From Struthidea cinerea (lineage: Eukaryota; Chordata; Aves; Passeriformes; Corcoracidae), in the NCBI GenBank assembly GCA_013397865.1, contig VZTI01004651.1, forward strand, positions 232,372 to 296,371: 64,000 bases of DNA. Reading direction: 5' to 3'. Position numbers and translations under genes: made by a program. Positions 25,778 to 37,174 of this stretch are shown one piece after another. The notes beneath the pieces were generated by a model that worked only from the letters and a program-made list of their open reading frames with translations, was not told the origin of the DNA and did not search any database. The first letter of the stretch is position 1; every line of letters begins with the position of its first letter.

Positions 25778-26555
25778 TCTATATCAGCACACCGATGTGG
25801 AATAAACTTAAAAGGAAAGGAACTCCCATATGAATCACAGATCTAAAAACTCTTATTAAATCATAGTGAATAATTGTATTCACAACATCCCTACTCCTGA
25901 GAAGAGCTTGTAGTCTTTTGTAGAACTATATAGGACCCTATAGGCACTCTGTGTAACAATTCATATAGTCCATTGCCCTGTATTAACTTCTTGAAAAATC
26001 TCATTTAAAGCATGGGAAACTGAGTGATGGACTGATTTAATGCATTTATTGTTGTTGGGAAGCACATAAGTTAGATCATGGACTAGTCGTCATTTCTCTC
26101 TTTATTTTAGCAAGAACAGGATTCAGTGTACCAGTGTACCATTTCCAAAATATCATCTTTCTTTCATTGTACAAGGAACAGTTAATGCCCAGAAAGATGC
26201 AAGCCATTTTTTTTATGAAAAAAAGGTTTATATAATCATGTAATTGAAAGCTATAGGCAACATAGAGTACAGAGTTAGGGTAATATAACAATTCCATATT
26301 TTTTATGCAACCCCTTTTTCAACCTCAGAATTTCTCTTTTTCAATAGATTTTTGTATTGGTTCTCTGAAACTATTTGAAAAAGCTTGTTAAACAGCATTT
26401 TCTTTTTGATTTAATCCTCGCTAATGCATGGAACACAAAACTGTAGGGATTTCAGCTGATCTTCCTTACAGTCCATCCATTTATGAATATTACACAAAAT
26501 TGTCCTTTAATTCTCTTTTCTTGAAAGGAAACATTTCCTGGATATACAACAACAT

Positions 26556-27060
26556 TGTGTCTTTATCTGCCTGCCGTGGCTGGCTAGTTCGGGGGTGAGA
26601 TTCCCAGCTAGCACAGCAAAATAGCAGATTTTAGACCACACTTTAAAAGGCGGCCTAGCTGTCTGTAATTTCCCTTTTCTCTGGCTATCGGATCTCTCTT
26701 TGGTGAGCAGCTGCATCCACGGGGATTTGGGTTGGACCCCCTGGGACCCCGGGAACAAAGGAAGGCGAGAACCGGAGATGCTGGAGGAAGCTGGAGATGT
26801 TTATTCGCCCGTCCCCGGCAGCAGTCTGGCTGGGAACGGCTCGTTTCTCCCGGGTCTCGGGGACTGGGGGCGGGGCTTACAGTAACAGCCCATGAGGAGG
26901 GGGAGAATCCGGGGCCAACCCGACACCCCTGGCACCGCGGGGGGAAGGGAGAAATCATATACATATTTGTATAGAGATACCATAAACCGAGGGGGTTTTC
27001 CCAGGCGCAGGTCTGTCCCCCCAAACCCTGGGCTGGCAGATTTGCCAGGACACCCCAACA
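26556..27060 (-). mobile_element. Solo ERV LTR with 6-bp target-site duplication
   Basis: A 505-base GC-rich block flanked on both sides by the same six bases, CAACAT (26550-26555 and 27061-27066). Its ends are TGTGTCTT and CCCCAACA, giving the TG...CA termini of an LTR. On the minus strand it has a TATA-like region (about 26975-26955), an Sp1-type GC box (GCCCCGCCCCC, 26876-26866), and AATAAA at 26805-26800, in promoter-then-polyadenylation order. Six-base duplications are typical of class II (alpha/beta-like, ERVK) elements. No gag, pol or env lies beside it, so it is a solo LTR from recombination of a provirus. The many overlapping open frames here reflect high GC, not genes. Confidence 0.9.
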
Positions 27061-27066
27061 CAACAT

Positions 27067-30000
27067 CTATGTGTTTTCTCTGGAATCCCAGCAATTTTGT
27101 GTGTGTGTTGCAGCTGGAGTGATTAAGAACATGAATTCAATTATGTTGCATGTCCCTTAGTTAAATGTTGCTGCCTTACAGAGCTAGCGCTTGCAACCCA
27201 AATGGTTTTGTTTTGTTGTTATTAATGACATTAGAATAATGGCTACTTTAATCGTGTGTCTTCTGCTATTCAGTGATAATATAGGAATTAAAACAAAACT
27301 AAATACATTTCATTCAGGCAAATTTAAGCAAATTTCTGAGCTTTCATTGCATTTCACATTGAAAACTACCTAGAACAGTAGGAATCTTAGTCTTCATATT
27401 ATTAAGGAAAGAGATAGAAGGCATCTAATCTATGGATAAGAACTGCATTGAAATCATTAAATATGGCTGCTTGCTAGAGTTATGCACATTGTTGATGTAT
27501 TATAATTTAATTTTAACATGATTATGGAAAGGGAGTGCCAGAAAATAAAACTGGTTTCTATCTGGAAGCCAATTAGCTGTACAGAACTTTTTCATGTGCA
27601 TTTATGTGTACATATTTGCATATATGTATACACGGTTACAAACACACAGTTACAAACACGTTGCCATTATTCAGTAAAGAGTTAAGAAATAATTGTTATT
27701 TAAAACTAGTCAATATGAATATATTTTTCTTTCTTTGATTAAATGAAAAGACTTCCAAACAACAGGTATATAGATATATTGCCTGCCTTTGTGGTATTTC
27801 CAAACATAGGGGATCCACAGTCAACTTCTAAGTAAATTTAACAAGCTGAAATTCTCAACAATCATTTTCCTCCATTCTATTTGAAAGTGTCAAATGCCTC
27901 ATTTGATCTTTCTTCAGCTGCCAAATTAGAACTTCTTATTACAATTATAAAGGTAGCGGGAGAGCCTTGGCCATAGGCATGAGCCAGGTTCAGTGTTGTG
28001 ACAGCCAAACTGCCCCACTGATGGACCCCTTTTTTTGGACATGACTCAAGTCTTGCACACTAAATGAGACTCAAAGTGAATTTATCCCACCAGTCTTAGG
28101 AGAAAGGAAAGGAAATTTTTCTTTCCTAATGCTCTCTTGAGACTGTAATGAACTGTTGACTTGATCTGATTCTAAAATTATAATAGTTTTCCTGGGGTTG
28201 GAAAACAAGAGCTTTAGAGTTCTATTAAAATGGCTGTATAAGTAAGACATATCACTGAGAGAATGACTGTTAATTCCTGTATTAATCTGGTTTGAGATGG
28301 AAATTTCCAGAAGGTTAAGCATGTGCTATGTGAAACTGGGAGGTCATACAACTAATAATGTGCTGTGTGATTTCTGAAAACTGAGCCCTTTTCCAAAATT
28401 AAATGGGGTCAAAAGGTATACTATGTGACAGATGGAGCAATTGCATATAAAATGCAAAGAAATGGCATCAGCTTAAGCAGTTGTGGATGATTTTTTGCTA
28501 CCATTAGAGGTTTCAGAGTGAATACCTAATATGCAAGCCTGGGAAACTGCATGCATGGGACCTGCCTGTATTACATATATGTGATTCATATTATCTGAAT
28601 GGAGGAAGATGTAGCAAAAAATTGCAAATACAACTGGGACAACTTACAAAACTAGAAAATCTGTTTCTGAATGAGATTTTTATTCATTATGCAAAGGAAA
28701 TGTGAGCCAGAGGACATGCTTACAGCAGGGTGACTTCTTCATTTGTGATAGATGCATGGCATTGAGAACAAATCAGGGAATACAAGGTGACTGTACATCC
28801 AAAGATAAATGAAATCAACTACTTTTTAATAGTTTATTAACACATTGATCAGTGTTTCAAAATTAAAACCTTTTAGAGATGTTTGCTGAATTAATGTTTA
28901 CAACTGCATTGCTTACAGGGTTCCGTAGAGAGGAAAAAAAGTAACTTACATGAAACACATCTTCGTTATGACCATATTGGCTGGTGCTGTTTTCAAAATG
29001 GCTCACCTATGCTTGTGTTAGTCTGTATCTGTACTATCCATATGTATACACACACATATATATATACACGCGAAATAGAAGCAATTCTGGCAGACAAAAA
29101 TCCTTCACAAAAGACGTTTGACAAAGTTCAGTAGTACATTGCACCATGATCTTTTCACTCAGCAATGAAAGGAATTGTAGGACAAATGAAAAGAGGTCAC
29201 CTGGCCTTTAATATATGCTTTATAAAGTCAAATATTTTTCTAGTAGTTGTTATTAACAGTAAGATGTTTTTCTAAAACATGAACATTTATACAAATGCAT
29301 TCTTCAATAGAGCTATGCTATCTACAGCATATTTAAGATATGTAATTAAATAGTTCCTAGCCTTTCCTAGTCTATGGAAAAAAGTTCCCATCCTATTTAC
29401 ATTTTGAAATATTTTTCTTTGTTACTTTTTAGTATCACGAAAAGTGAAACGCAAACTTTACAAACCAAGAACTCAAATCAAACACTAGATTGGTCAATAG
29501 AGAGACTCAGGGAATTCAGTCTTTAATGCACTAGATCACCCCTGCCATATGTCCTGCTCCCTTCTCTACTGCTGGATCCTGGGTTTCTGTTGAAATTTAC
29601 CATCCATGTTTCATGTGGGATAAATGAGTAAGCAGTTCTTAGACTGCAGAAGGGCCAAATCCTGTAATACAGTGATAATGTTTACTTGGTGTATGGGAAC
29701 TGAAGGTTAAAATTTATTCTTCTGTGATTTGGGATAAGAAGAATGTGAGATATGGGGAAAAAATTGTCCCAACTGTGAACACTCACAAAAGAAGCCCCAA
29801 AGGAGAGGGAAGTGTTGATCTGTGGGACAATCAGCAGTTACAGGCAGGGAATTCTGAGCAATAGGAGTTTCTGAGTCATAATTCCATTCAACCTCCGAGT
29901 TTAATACAACCTTAAACTAACCTTAGAGGCATACGGAGCTTTTTTGTCTTATGACAGAGATTACCATATTTTTTTAGAAGTTTAAGGACAAATAAATTGA

Positions 30001-30182
30001 CATTTTTAATAAAAAAACACAGCATGGTTGGAAAATTCAAATTTTTGCTCTCTGCATGAGATAGTAGGTTTCTGGAAGCTTATATTTTTGAAAGATTCAT
30101 GTAATTTTTCTAAACAATGCTCCTGAGTATTTCAAGTGGTTTTGGAGCTACTGAAATAATTCCAACAATAACATGTCTGTTC
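27067..30182. other. Intron stretch without recognised elements
   Basis: Nothing recognised beyond a short CA/TA run at 29047-29068 and a near-tandem pair of GTTACAAACAC at 27633-27660. Confidence 0.6.
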
Positions 30183-30768
30183 TCCTCAGACAGTTTCACA
30201 CTAACAGTATTACCCACATGGCCTGTATCAGCAACAGTGTGGCCAGCGGGACCAGGGCAGGGATGGTCCCCCTGTACTCGGCACCGGTGAGGCTGCACCT
30301 TGAATCCTGTGTTCACTCCTGGGCCCTTCACTGCAAGGAGAACATTGAGGCACTGGAGTGCTCTATTATTGAAGGACTGCAGAGGTGGTGAAGCATCTGT
30401 CCACAAGTCTGATGAGGAGCAACTGAGGGAGCTGGGGTTGTTTAACTTGAAGACTATGAAGCCCAGGGGACATTGTATCACACTCTACAACTACCTGAAA
30501 GGAGTTTGTAGCCAGGCGGGGATTGGTCTCTTTTTCCAAGTAACAAGGGATAGGGTGAGAGGAAATGGCCTCAAGTTCCACCAGCGGGGGTTTAAATTGG
30601 ATATTAGGAAAAACTTCATGAAAAGGATGGTCAGGCATTAGAATAGTCGGTCCCGGGAAGTCACTGAGCCACCATCCCTGGAGGTATTTAAAAGGCGTAG
30701 ATATGGCACTTAGGGGCACAGTTGGACTTGATGATCTTTTTCAGCCTTAACGATTACATTATTTTGTG
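30183..30768 (+). mobile_element. CR1 LINE 3' part
   Basis: Sense CR1 end. It includes a polymerase C-terminal remnant, GGCCAGCGGGACCAGGGCAG, the phrase AACTGAGGGAGCTGGGGTTG, CTACAACTACCTGAAAGGAG, and the stretch from GGATATTAGGAAAAACTTC through CCCTGGAGGTATTTAAAAGG to the final TTGGACTTGATGATC. The octamer tail is degraded. The open frames here (for example 30300-30641 and the opposite-strand 30719-30366) are by-products. Confidence 0.9.
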
Positions 30769-33499
30769 GCTGGTAACCATAGTATGAAAAAAATCCAATG
30801 TGATAGGAACAAAGGAACCTGGTTTGAGAACTTATTGATGTAATCCATTTTATCAGATCTCAAAATGAATATAAAATCCTCTCAAATCCAAGAACTTATG
30901 TACAAAAGTGTATTCCAATTACCAATAGACAAATGATTGTTTCACAACATGCAGGAGAAAGAGCATTCCCACTCACATTGTAATTAAATACATGCTAAGT
31001 TATAGTAATTTCTTCTGAAAATGGATTGCAACATGATATTTTAAATCTTTAAGGAACATAAAAAATAAATAAGGGATGTTTCAAATATTACAGATAACCT
31101 TTTGTCACATACCTTGTTAGGTGATATTTGTGTATCATCACATCTAGTAGCATGGTGTGAGCACATTTTCTAAATTCTCATTACACTTGTGTTGTTTTTT
31201 CAGAAGTACACTGAACGACAGTCACATTGGGAGACATTAAAGAGAAAATCCTTGCAATATGTTATTGATATGTGCATTGAAGATTTTGGGGGGAGATAGT
31301 ACCCAAACTAAAGTGCTTTGGGACACAACTACTTCTTTCACTCAAAAATACTTGAAATAGGGATTACAGTCCTAATAATTGCACACACAGTTTTTGTTTA
31401 CAGGTACTGTATATATGGGCTCACACTGATTTTGATATTTTTAATTCATAGCAATAATATACATGTGGTATTTGACTTTGTATTTGCCATATGATGATCA
31501 TATTTTTTATCAACCAATTAAAGACTACCTTCCCGGAGGAATTAGTATTGAAATTCGTTACATGCATTCAAATTTGTCTGTATATGTATTCATTGCATAT
31601 AAATAATTATTTCTCATAAATATTTTATGTGAATCAAAAGTAGTTTAAGGGCAATGTATAGGTGGAGTACTTAGTTTATTTAAATACAAAAATAACTTTA
31701 TTTGGGTATCACCTGAGAAAGTATTCAACCTTCATTTGGATATAACTAATTTGGAACAATATTTCATAAAAGGAAAAATGTGGATGGTGACTGAGATTAT
31801 GAGCCTATATCTATTACCTCTGAAAGAAATTAGAGTTTAGAGAACATCTATATTTCATTGACAGAGATATGTTACCTAGTTAATTATGTACTGGATATAT
31901 ATAATGAATCCACTGGTGTACTGCATAAACAATACCTTTTGTACAACAGCATTGGAGATGGAGGCTTTGTGTGGAGATGGAGTATCAGTCACTGCTTTGC
32001 ACATTTTGACTCACTAATCATCATCACTGCATACATAGTGTCACTGTTTCCACAAAATGCCTGTAGAAAATGTGTATCCGGAATACAAATAAACTAGTAC
32101 ACTGATCCCCAAACCATATATACTTAAAATCTTAAGTACTTTAGTAATAATAAAGACATTCTGTCTTAAAATCAGGGACAAAGATTTGTTTGAACCCTTG
32201 GATTTTGAGGGTTATAAACATAGTTAAAGATTTGAATTTAAATACGAGAATAAAAGGAGCTAATCACATTTTAGTTAAATATGATGTATCTGTGACAGAG
32301 TTAGACCATACATAAACAAGTTAAAGTATACTGTTCTTTTCAGCATGTCTTGAAAAGGCACTTCAAAATAAAGACAATTCAAGAAAATAATGATTAGAGT
32401 GGTTAGGTCATTTTCTTTAGTAGCTATATTAATTTCTAAGCTATATTATAAATTGAGTTTCCTCTTTGTGTTTCACTCCTTATCAAGTAACTGTTAACAT
32501 TACAGAGGGCTACTTGCTGCAGGAGTAAGCACAGTATAATAGAATGCCAGGTGCAAGGATAGCTTGGTGTCTTTTTATTTTTTTAGTGAGAAAACAGAGA
32601 TATTGCCCAAGGATGGGGATGGTGAAAACCCTGTTTATTTCCTCTTGCTCCCATAAGCATAGGCTATGATACGTATCAGCATAAGTGGTTATGTGTGTGT
32701 GCCTGTGTGTGTGTGCATGTGTACACCTCAAAAGTATTTTAAGAAAGCATATTGAACACAAAATAGATTCTTTACTAATCTTCTAATAAATAAATGCACG
32801 TTCTTTATCATGGTAAGTAAATGTTTCCAGTTAATTTCTACATTTTTCTAAAGAACATGAAATGTATATTTTGAATGAAGGCTGGTTTTGGACCAATTTC
32901 ATGTCTGAGATTGACTCAATTCTGTTTCACTTTTGTTTACAGTCTTGTTTTGATTATCTTTTTGCTCATATGGGAAGCAAGGTTAAATTTTAAGGAGGTC
33001 TTTATGGTCTGTCTTAGTCCAGTCAAGTTGTGTAAAACTCAAATGATATTTTTATTTGCATTAGTTCCATCAAAAATTCAGATTGTGGCTGATTCTTAAT
33101 AAATTCTAATGAGGATGAATAAAATGTTAAATCATTGAAGAAAGTAACTGAAGGCATTATTTCTTCAAGGTTACAGAACAAAATAAAACAAATTGCATTT
33201 CTTATGTAAAAACATAATTTGGTGATTTTTTAACATACTTTTTTTGGTTTATATTATTCTTTTTCAATAGCACATTAATTTGGTTTTTTTGCAGAAATCA
33301 CTTTTAACTAAAGTACTGCATTGTCACAGAATATGATACATTTTTTCAAATATTTTCAATTTGTTCTTCTTGACATTTTATGTTTATGTGCAGTTTGCAT
33401 CTTTTTTGTTTTTCAATTTCAAATGTAACAGATTTTGACATTTTTGTTACATTTTTTGTACTAGTGGTTTTTTATTTTTGAGAACCTGCTGGTTTTGAA
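30769..33499. other. Intron stretch without recognised elements
   Basis: AT-rich, with GT-rich short runs near 32692-32722. No repeat family or exon recognised up to the pyrimidine tract of the cassette exon. Confidence 0.6.
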
Positions 33500-33541
33500 T
33501 TCTCTTTTTTCCCTTTATTCTCCTCCTCAATATGAACCCAG
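33500..33541 (+). promoter_or_regulatory. 3' splice site and CU-rich tract before cassette exon
   Basis: A pyrimidine run (33500-33528) containing TCTCTTTTTTCCC and TCTCCTCCTC is followed by AATATGAACCCAG, with the AG at 33540-33541. The exon phase and encoded peptide fix this as the acceptor. CU-rich elements of this kind are the usual binding sites of polypyrimidine-tract-binding proteins, which often repress neuronal cassette exons. That regulatory role is inferred here. Confidence 0.8.
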
Positions 33542-33601
33542 GAGCCAACACAAAGAAAAGCGCAGATGATATAACCAGTAATGATCGTGGTGAAGATGAA
33601 G
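33542..33601 (+). CDS. NLGN4: Neuroligin-4 cassette exon (splice insert A)
   Basis: This 60-base internal exon encodes the 20-residue neuroligin splice-insert A. It is read in phase 1: a G from the upstream exon completes the first glycine codon, then come ANTKKSADDITS and NDRGEDE, and the last G starts the aspartate completed by the next exon. The insert matches the NLGN4 insert as I recall it, apart from N-to-S at position 7, and differs from the NLGN1 and NLGN3 inserts. Seen in the sequence: a CU-rich tract (33500-33528), an acceptor AG at 33540-33541, and a weak donor (G|GTATTT) at 33602. Neuroligins are postsynaptic membrane adhesion proteins that bind neurexins. Insert A is a surface loop of the extracellular esterase-like domain and is alternatively used in the family. 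Sixty bases is a multiple of three, so skipping keeps the frame. An open reading frame covering it on the other strand is a shadow. Confidence 0.93.
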
Positions 33602-33639
33602 GTATTTTTTGTTTTTTCAAAGCCTGACCCTGATGCATG
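33602..33639 (+). promoter_or_regulatory. Weak 5' splice site, U-rich stretch and TGCATG motif
   Basis: The donor reads G|GTATTT, matching the consensus at +1 to +3 but not at +4 to +6. It runs directly into T-rich sequence (33603-33618), the usual context for TIA1-type helpers of weak donors. A TGCATG lies at 33634-33639, about 33 bases past the exon, and another at 33964-33969. TGCATG is the RBFOX recognition element, and downstream sites generally promote inclusion of the exon before them. The motifs are seen directly; their use is inferred. Confidence 0.6.
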
Positions 33640-36600
33640 AACATAAACTTTTCAATTTTTGTTATAATAATGAATATTGTTATTGTTATTGCTGTTATTT
33701 CAACATGATTTTTAGTCCCTTATTTGCAGAAGCTCACATCAGTGTGCTTCTTTATTTTCTTCTTTAGAATTTACTTTGATTGTTTTTCTTTTTAAAATCT
33801 AAATTAGCATATAGATGACTGCAGTTCTTCCGTGACATAGGTGTAAAGTTTATTCCTAAATATGTGTGAAATGATAATAAATAAATGACATAAATGTCAT
33901 TTGAAACCACATATTTTTTCCCCTCTATTCTTTCTTAGGTTGAGAAAATGGAATTTAAAAACATGCATGTGCTCTTTTTCCTCCTACACATTTTGTAAAT
34001 TCACTCGTTTGAAATTCATGAAAAAAACTCACATCTATATCCTTCCTTTCACTTCCACTGTTTCCCCAGTGCACATGCTGTACATTGATGCAGTGGAATT
34101 GTGCTTTGTCTTTGCTATTTTTATTTACTTATTTATTTTCTTTCTCACAGGATGTGGTTTATTTCAGGACACAAAAATAAAGGAAGCTGTTGATGTTGCT
34201 TTACTGTTTTTTTCCTGTAATCAGCTAGCCTCTGAGACACATTCATTCTGACTCTGACCACATTCCCACTGAAATAATTTTCACTGACTTCTTTCAAAGC
34301 TGGATTGGGTTTCCTGAAAGGAAATGCTAGAAGTTCACAGTGAAGTACCCCAAAAAAGTTTTAGCTGGAAACATTTTTTTTTCCTGCCTTGACACAACAA
34401 ATCTATTTAGGATGCAACAAAATAGAAAGAAGTCATGAAATCTTCCTCTGTTCTCACCCTTCCTTTTCATTAAAGTTACATTTTCAGTTTATTTGACTTC
34501 ATATATTTACCAAATTAGGAAAAAAATATTTTCAAATTAAATGAGAAGATAACAGCCCTGGGTAATTGGTTGGACTGGCTTCAAAGCAATATATTTATTA
34601 ATCCTCTCATGTTTGGCCAATCCAAAGTGTTATTCCACATCTTTTTTCCTGTTTTCTCCTATCTGACATAATTTCAAATAACTTTGAAACATAGGTCCTC
34701 TCTATTTCCCTTCGAATGTTATACACTGCAGTGAGGATACTATCACCTCTTTTCCTGGGAGTTCAAGTCTATTGTAGCCACTCTGTCTATATATAAAATA
34801 CCATAATAAAATACTATCCTATTTCTGTGCAACATATGCTTTTTCCAAATTATGGTATTATCATTTCTATACCAAATTCTGAAGTTAAGCAAAGGACAAA
34901 TAACAAGCTAAACCAAAATCGCTTTTAAAATAAAGATAAATATTAGATTATGAACACATTATTATTCAGCCTTTTTTAAAATTTATAAAATGTTAGGGTT
35001 TCATGATTAACAAGGGTATCCACTTTAGATCTAAGCATATAAATCATCAAGCTAATTTCCTTTATGTTCAAGATAATCATGTTCCCATTGAAGGGGAAGG
35101 GGAAACCTTCTATTGATTTCAGCAGTGAAAGATTCAACCCTGAGGTAGAACTACATGATAAGAAAAGATTAAATACAAAAAATCTTGCCATGAGACTTTG
35201 GGGAGAGAAGGAAAAGGTAATTCAGCAACATAAATAATTCTGTTATTCAATTTCTGCTGCTTTCAATTTTTTTGAGGGCTTAGCTGAGCATTCAGAAAAG
35301 AAGCACTTTTAAGTACTTTGCTGAAAATGCTGATAATAAAAAAAAAATATATATCCACTAGAATGCACCTCATTGCTTTAAATGATCTGTTTAATTGCTG
35401 TACTACTCTTATAATCACAACAATTAAAAAGATCTTATCACACAAACTTTTGTTCTGCTGCTATAATACAACACTTAAAATACAACGTGTAAGTATGTAT
35501 CCTTTCATGTAAAGGAGGCAGATTCAATCATAAGCTGTAAACTCTGACAAGTAGACAGGTGTACATTGCAGCCTGGACATTCCTGAACTCAGCTGGAAAT
35601 TTATGATATTTGAGTTAGTCTATACACAAGTAAAGCAAAAGTGAGACATAGGAATATGACAGTCAAAATTTACCTTTAAGTGTGCTCTAATTAGTTCCAC
35701 ATATATAAAACATTAAATATCTGGTACCTCATTGCTGATCAATTTTTTGTGTTTCAAAGTATTTCCTAATAAGCCTGAGGGGAGGGAAGAGGTTTGGAAG
35801 GCTTTCAAACCCAGATCCCTCACCTGTAGGTATTTAGCTCTTTCAGCTTTTTCTTTGACTACCTCCCTTCTCCACTCTTCAATATATTCCTATCCAAAAG
35901 ATTTTTTTCAAAACCTGGTTGAATAATCAGAGACTTTGGTTTTCCTTGTATGTTGTGCTATATACTTGAAAGAAGTGCTGATTCCATGAAGATACACTGA
36001 ATTATTTGTAAAAGATTTATATATCTAATGGCAGCTTGCTGAATTGCCCTCTACCTTAAAAAAGAACTTAGCCCCTCTTCCCCCTGTTTTTTAGAGAGCA
36101 GAAGTTCTAGATTTAGGTATACTGAATCCTCTCTGGCTTCAGGAGCCTAACTTTTTAGATTAATCTGGTCCTAAATATACCCCAGTCATTGATTAGCACA
36201 TCTTTATAACTCACTATGAGCTATGGAATATCAATTTCATTGAACTTTCTTTTAGAACTTTTTCTTTTTTCAATTTGATTTAACTTTCTTTTAGAAATAA
36301 AGACACAGCTGTTTACCTTTTAAAAGTAGTCAGGAATTTTCTGCATATACAAAAGATCAGCGATACCATAACTCAAGGCTGTTCTTTGAGGCTTAGCTGC
36401 TACCAGGACTAGGAAAAGTGCAACAAAAAAGACATAGTTTGATTTAAACACAAAAGAATCTGGGCCATGAATTCACATAAATCCTCTCTGTTAACTCCTA
36501 GGCTGTTTAAAAGAAGGAACAATCTACTATGTTTTCTTCTACCAGAACAGTTAGATTTTGTGATATTATCTCTTACTGAATTCTATGGAATATTATTTCA

Positions 36601-37021
36601 ATAATTATGTCCCATGAGAAATGGGAAAGTATAGATCATTACTATAATTTTATTAGTAGATGCACAGATATTTCTAAATTGGCATGTATTTGAATCAGAG
36701 TATTCTAAAAAACCCAAGATTTTTTCATAATTTGATTTGTTAGGCTTTAAGATATTTCTATTAAAATTCAATTTCTTGTAATACTGAATGGATTTCAAGC
36801 ATTCTAAGACCATTTTAGAGGAAACAGTATTTGAAATTTGAAATTATAAATATTAGGCTTGTAGGATGATCCTGAACTGTATAAGCTAGCTGGTTAAAGT
36901 GGTGTTGACATTGAAAACAGGAAATAATTAAGACTATTTTTAGCACACTTAAAAATTGTTAATGTCATTTTCCTTATGTTTTTATTACTTTATTGTGTTT
37001 TCCTTACTTGAATTTTTTCAG
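33602..37021 (+). other. NLGN4: NLGN4 intron between cassette and core exon
   Basis: A 3,420-base AT-rich intron with GT at 33602-33603 and AG at 37020-37021. I see no LTR or CR1 copy inside it, which contrasts with the flanking introns. It holds the splicing motifs just after the cassette exon, short A/T runs, and scattered chance open frames such as 33901-34251 with no recognisable domain. Confidence 0.9.
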
Positions 37022-37174
37022 ACATTCATGATCAAAACAGCAAGAAACCCGTTATGGTCTACATCCATGGTGGATCTTACATGGAGGGCACTGGAAATAT
37101 GATTGATGGCAGCATTCTCGCAAGTTATGGAAATGTCATTGTTGTCACTATCAATTACAGACTGGGGGTTTTAG
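37022..37174 (+). CDS. NLGN4: Neuroligin-4 exon, esterase-like domain core
   Basis: This 153-base internal exon (phase 1 at both ends) encodes 51 residues. They begin DIHDQNSKKPVMVYIHGG, continue with SYMEGTGNMIDG and end NVIVVTINYRLGVL, with the final G belonging to a glycine split across the next junction. It is the part of the alpha/beta-hydrolase fold that in cholinesterases carries the oxyanion-hole strand (YIHGG) and the next core strand (NYRLG). Neuroligins keep this fold but lack catalysis and act as postsynaptic neurexin receptors. The DIHDQNSKKP start and NMIDGSILASYGN stretch identify NLGN4 rather than NLGN1, 2 or 3. The acceptor follows a pyrimidine-rich run ending at 37021, and the donor is a near-consensus GTAAGTG at 37175. 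Compared with my memory of human NLGN4X, there are conservative I-to-V changes near the end. The frame is intact. The next exon, which should begin with the GFLS segment, is not in the window. Confidence 0.96.

Larger units (their letters stand above)
1..33541 (+). other. NLGN4: NLGN4 upstream intron (partial)
   Basis: Everything before the cassette exon is read as intron, because the preceding coding exon (signal peptide and N-terminal half of the esterase-like domain) is not seen here. The intron is at least 33.5 kb. Its content is listed separately: LTRs, CR1 fragments, simple repeats, one gap and some GC-richer pockets. No exon with recognisable protein similarity was found in either strand. 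An untranslated exon, alternative promoter or enhancer could be present and would not be visible by eye. Confidence 0.8.

Noticed and set aside
26608..27122. Cluster of overlapping 60-152 codon frames on both strands
   Set aside because: All sit in the 505-bp solo LTR or run just past it. High GC reduces stop codons, and none resembles a known protein.
30110..30719. Frames of 113-123 codons on both strands near 30.3 kb
   Set aside because: They are within a CR1 3' end and are interrupted relative to the CR1 polymerase.
33447..33644. 65-codon minus-strand frame over the cassette exon
   Set aside because: Shadow of the real + strand exon, whose peptide, phase and splice sites identify it.
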